Shown one piece after another: positions 62,645 to 64,000 of a stretch of DNA of 64,000 bases. Position 1 is the stretch's first letter, and each line of letters starts with the position of its first letter. Origin of the DNA: Pseudomonas cavernicola (GTDB taxonomy: Bacteria > Pseudomonadota > Gammaproteobacteria > Pseudomonadales > Pseudomonadaceae); contig NZ_QYUR01000008.1 in assembly GCF_003596405.1 (NCBI RefSeq), positions 914,120 through 978,119 on the forward strand, in the 5' to 3' direction. Under the pieces are notes generated by a model. That model saw only the letters and a list, made by a program, of their open reading frames with translations, was not told the DNA's origin and searched no databases. Made by a program: the position numbers and the translations under genes.

Positions 62645-63436
62645 TCACTCCTCGAAGGACACCCGGGCGTTGCCCAGGCCGTCGATAGTCAGCTCGAAGC
62701 AGTCGCCGGCCGTTACCGGCTCCAGCGGCACCAGCGAACCGGACAGGATGATTTCACCGGCCTTGAACGGAATACCGAACTGGCCGAGGGTGTTGGCCAG
62801 CCAGGCCACGGCGGTCAGCGGGTTGCCTTGCACCGCGGAACCAAGGCCTTCGCTGATCTGGCTGCCGTTCTTGAACACCTGCATGCGCAGGTTCGGCAGG
62901 TCCAGTTGGCGCGGGTCGAGGCGCTGTTCGCCGAGCACGAACACGCCGCAGGAGGCGTTATCCGCCACCGTATCCTGAATGCGGATGCGCCAGTCCTGGA
63001 TGCGCGAATCGACTATCTCGAAGCACGGCATCACGCACTCCGTGGCGTCCAGCACGTCCTGCTCGGTGATGCCCGGGCCGACTAGGTCATGTTTGAGCAG
63101 GAAGGCGATCTCGCCCTCGGCGCGCGGCTGGATCAGCTTGTTGGTCGACAGGGAAATCGCCGCGCCCTCGGCGAACCACATCTGCCGGGTGAGGAAGCCG
63201 AAATCCGGCTGATGCACGTCGAGCATCTGCTGCACCGCCTTGGAGGTGACTCCGATCTTCTTGCCGACGATGGCATCGCCCGCCGCCACCCGCTGCTCAA
63301 CGACGTGCAGGGAGATGTGGTAGGCGTCCTCGATGCTGATCTGCGGCCAACACGTGGTCAGCGGCTGCAGGGTGGTGCCGCTGCTCAGGGCCTGGTACAG
63401 CTCGGCGCCATACTGACGGCGCAGGTCCTCGCTCAT
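62645..63436 (-). CDS. tesE: 2-oxopent-4-enoate hydratase-type enzyme (TesE-like)
   Basis: 263 residues, fumarylacetoacetase-like hydratase fold. [15 protein letters not shown], the metal site [12 protein letters not shown] (Glu residues) and [10 protein letters not shown] are characteristic of MhpD/TesE enzymes, which add water to 2-hydroxypenta-/hexadienoates. The start [17 protein letters not shown] overlaps the hydrolase stop (ATGA). In steroid breakdown it acts on 2-hydroxyhexa-2,4-dienoate. Confidence 0.93.
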   Translation of the reverse strand: MSEDLRRQYGAELYQALSSGTTLQPLTTCWPQISIEDAYHISLHVVEQRVAAGDAIVGKKIGVTSKAVQQMLDVHQPDFGFLTRQMWFAEGAAISLSTNKLIQPRAEGEIAFLLKHDLVGPGITEQDVLDATECVMPCFEIVDSRIQDWRIRIQDTVADNASCGVFVLGEQRLDPRQLDLPNLRMQVFKNGSQISEGLGSAVQGNPLTAVAWLANTLGQFGIPFKAGEIILSGSLVPLEPVTAGDCFELTIDGLGNARVSFEE

Positions 63437-64000
63437 GGTCTGGCCTCCGCGAGGAAGTCCAGGCACTGGCGGTTGAACAGCTCGCGGTGCTCGACCATTA
63501 CCCAGTGCCCACATTCGCTGAGCATGACGAAGCGAATGTGGCGGCAGGCTTCCAGCATCGTCTGCGCACCGCTGGCCGGGCAGAACTTGTCGTTCATGCC
63601 CCAGAAGCCGAGGATCGGGCATTGCAGCTCGCCCAGGCGATTGGCCAGGTTCGGCACCTGCATGCTCGACAGCACGCAACGCGGTTGTTGCAGGACTACG
63701 CTGACCCGCTCATCGACGGTTTCAGCGCTGATCAGCGACGGGTCGAACAGTTGCAGGCCGAGCAGCCGGCGCATGCCCGCGGCATCGTTCAGCTCACCGG
63801 CGGCGAAGGCCGCGCCCATCTTCTGGATGCCTTCCATTTGCAGGTAATACTGCTCTTTTTCCATCAGCCCGCCCGGCGCCATCAGCACCAGCTTGCTGAC
63901 CCGCGCCGGCTGGTCCAGTGCCAACTTGATGGCAATGGCACCGCCCAGGGAGTTGCCGATCAGCACGCAGCGCTGGATATCCAAAGCATCCAGCAGCCGG
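63433..64000 (-). CDS. tesD: Meta-cleavage product hydrolase (TesD-like), C-terminal part
   Basis: The frame is open through the right window edge; about 188 residues are visible. Alpha/beta hydrolase fold: nucleophile elbow IGNSLGGAIAIK, acid in GMNDKFCP, and catalytic histidine in LSECGHWVMVEH. This is the MhpC/BphD/TesD class that hydrolyses C-C bonds of ring-cleavage products. First visible gene of the operon tesD-E-F-G; the N-terminal third lies outside the window. Confidence 0.9.
   Translation of the reverse strand, partial: RLLDALDIQRCVLIGNSLGGAIAIKLALDQPARVSKLVLMAPGGLMEKEQYYLQMEGIQKMGAAFAAGELNDAAGMRRLLGLQLFDPSLISAETVDERVSVVLQQPRCVLSSMQVPNLANRLGELQCPILGFWGMNDKFCPASGAQTMLEACRHIRFVMLSECGHWVMVEHRELFNRQCLDFLAEARP

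Overview
The window looks like a Pseudomonas-type gammaproteobacterial chromosome. It is GC-rich, with AprD/E/F-type secretion genes, the cysI-DUF934 pair, nfuA, cti, a long metH and REP-like palindromes. The right half carries a steroid-degradation locus: a KshA-like Rieske oxygenase, a TeiR-like LuxR regulator, dehydrogenases, a hydrolase, an OYE-type reductase and a tesDEFG-like operon.

Layout. 1-6.2 kb: the N-terminal part of a secreted animal-type haem peroxidase on the minus strand, divergent from a complete type I secretion operon that probably exports it. 6.3-11.1 kb: a sigma-54-type regulator with an altered GAFTGA loop, then a dihaem cytochrome c peroxidase-like protein and a membrane-anchored catalase-like protein. 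11.2-16.2 kb: small and hypothetical genes, a GlxA-type regulator, an HPP-family remnant and an MFS transporter. 16.2-29.9 kb: housekeeping genes (nfuA, cti, metH, cysI-DUF934, an MDR reductase, sohB, a histidine phosphatase, an SCP2 protein). 30.2-32.1 kb: an ACAD10/11-type phosphotransferase and an SDR.

30.6-58.9 kb is the striking part. About 9.5 kb of sequence occurs three times in a row as forward (A, 30625-40286), reverse (B, 40294-49460) and forward (C, 49463-58927). Most of A and B matches C almost exactly, but about 5 kb around the first turn (36038-41022) is full of small insertions and deletions that break every gene, exactly where the other copies are clean. Copies A and B also have private one-base deletions in G/C runs. 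Forward-reverse-forward order, a uniform insert length, raw-read-like noise and a near-perfect 9-kb palindrome with a 78-bp spacer together point to an assembly artefact from a folded-back long read. A genuine tandem inversion duplication is the biological alternative. Joining 30624 directly to 49463 gives one intact locus: phosphotransferase, SDR, OYE, RibBA-like, hydrolase, SDR, KshA, LuxR, NudE. Copy C should be used as the reference for these genes.

58.9-64 kb: a REP-rich spacer, an IS110-family element sitting between two halves of a 34-bp inverted repeat, and a minus-strand operon tesG-tesF-tesE-tesD (tesD runs off the window). KshA would act on the steroid rings, TesD would cleave the meta-cleavage product, and TesE/F/G would turn the released C5 dienoate into central metabolites.

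The best candidate for new biology is the RibBA-like gene in the steroid operon. Both of its expected active sites are eroded, so it may have been recruited for something other than riboflavin synthesis.
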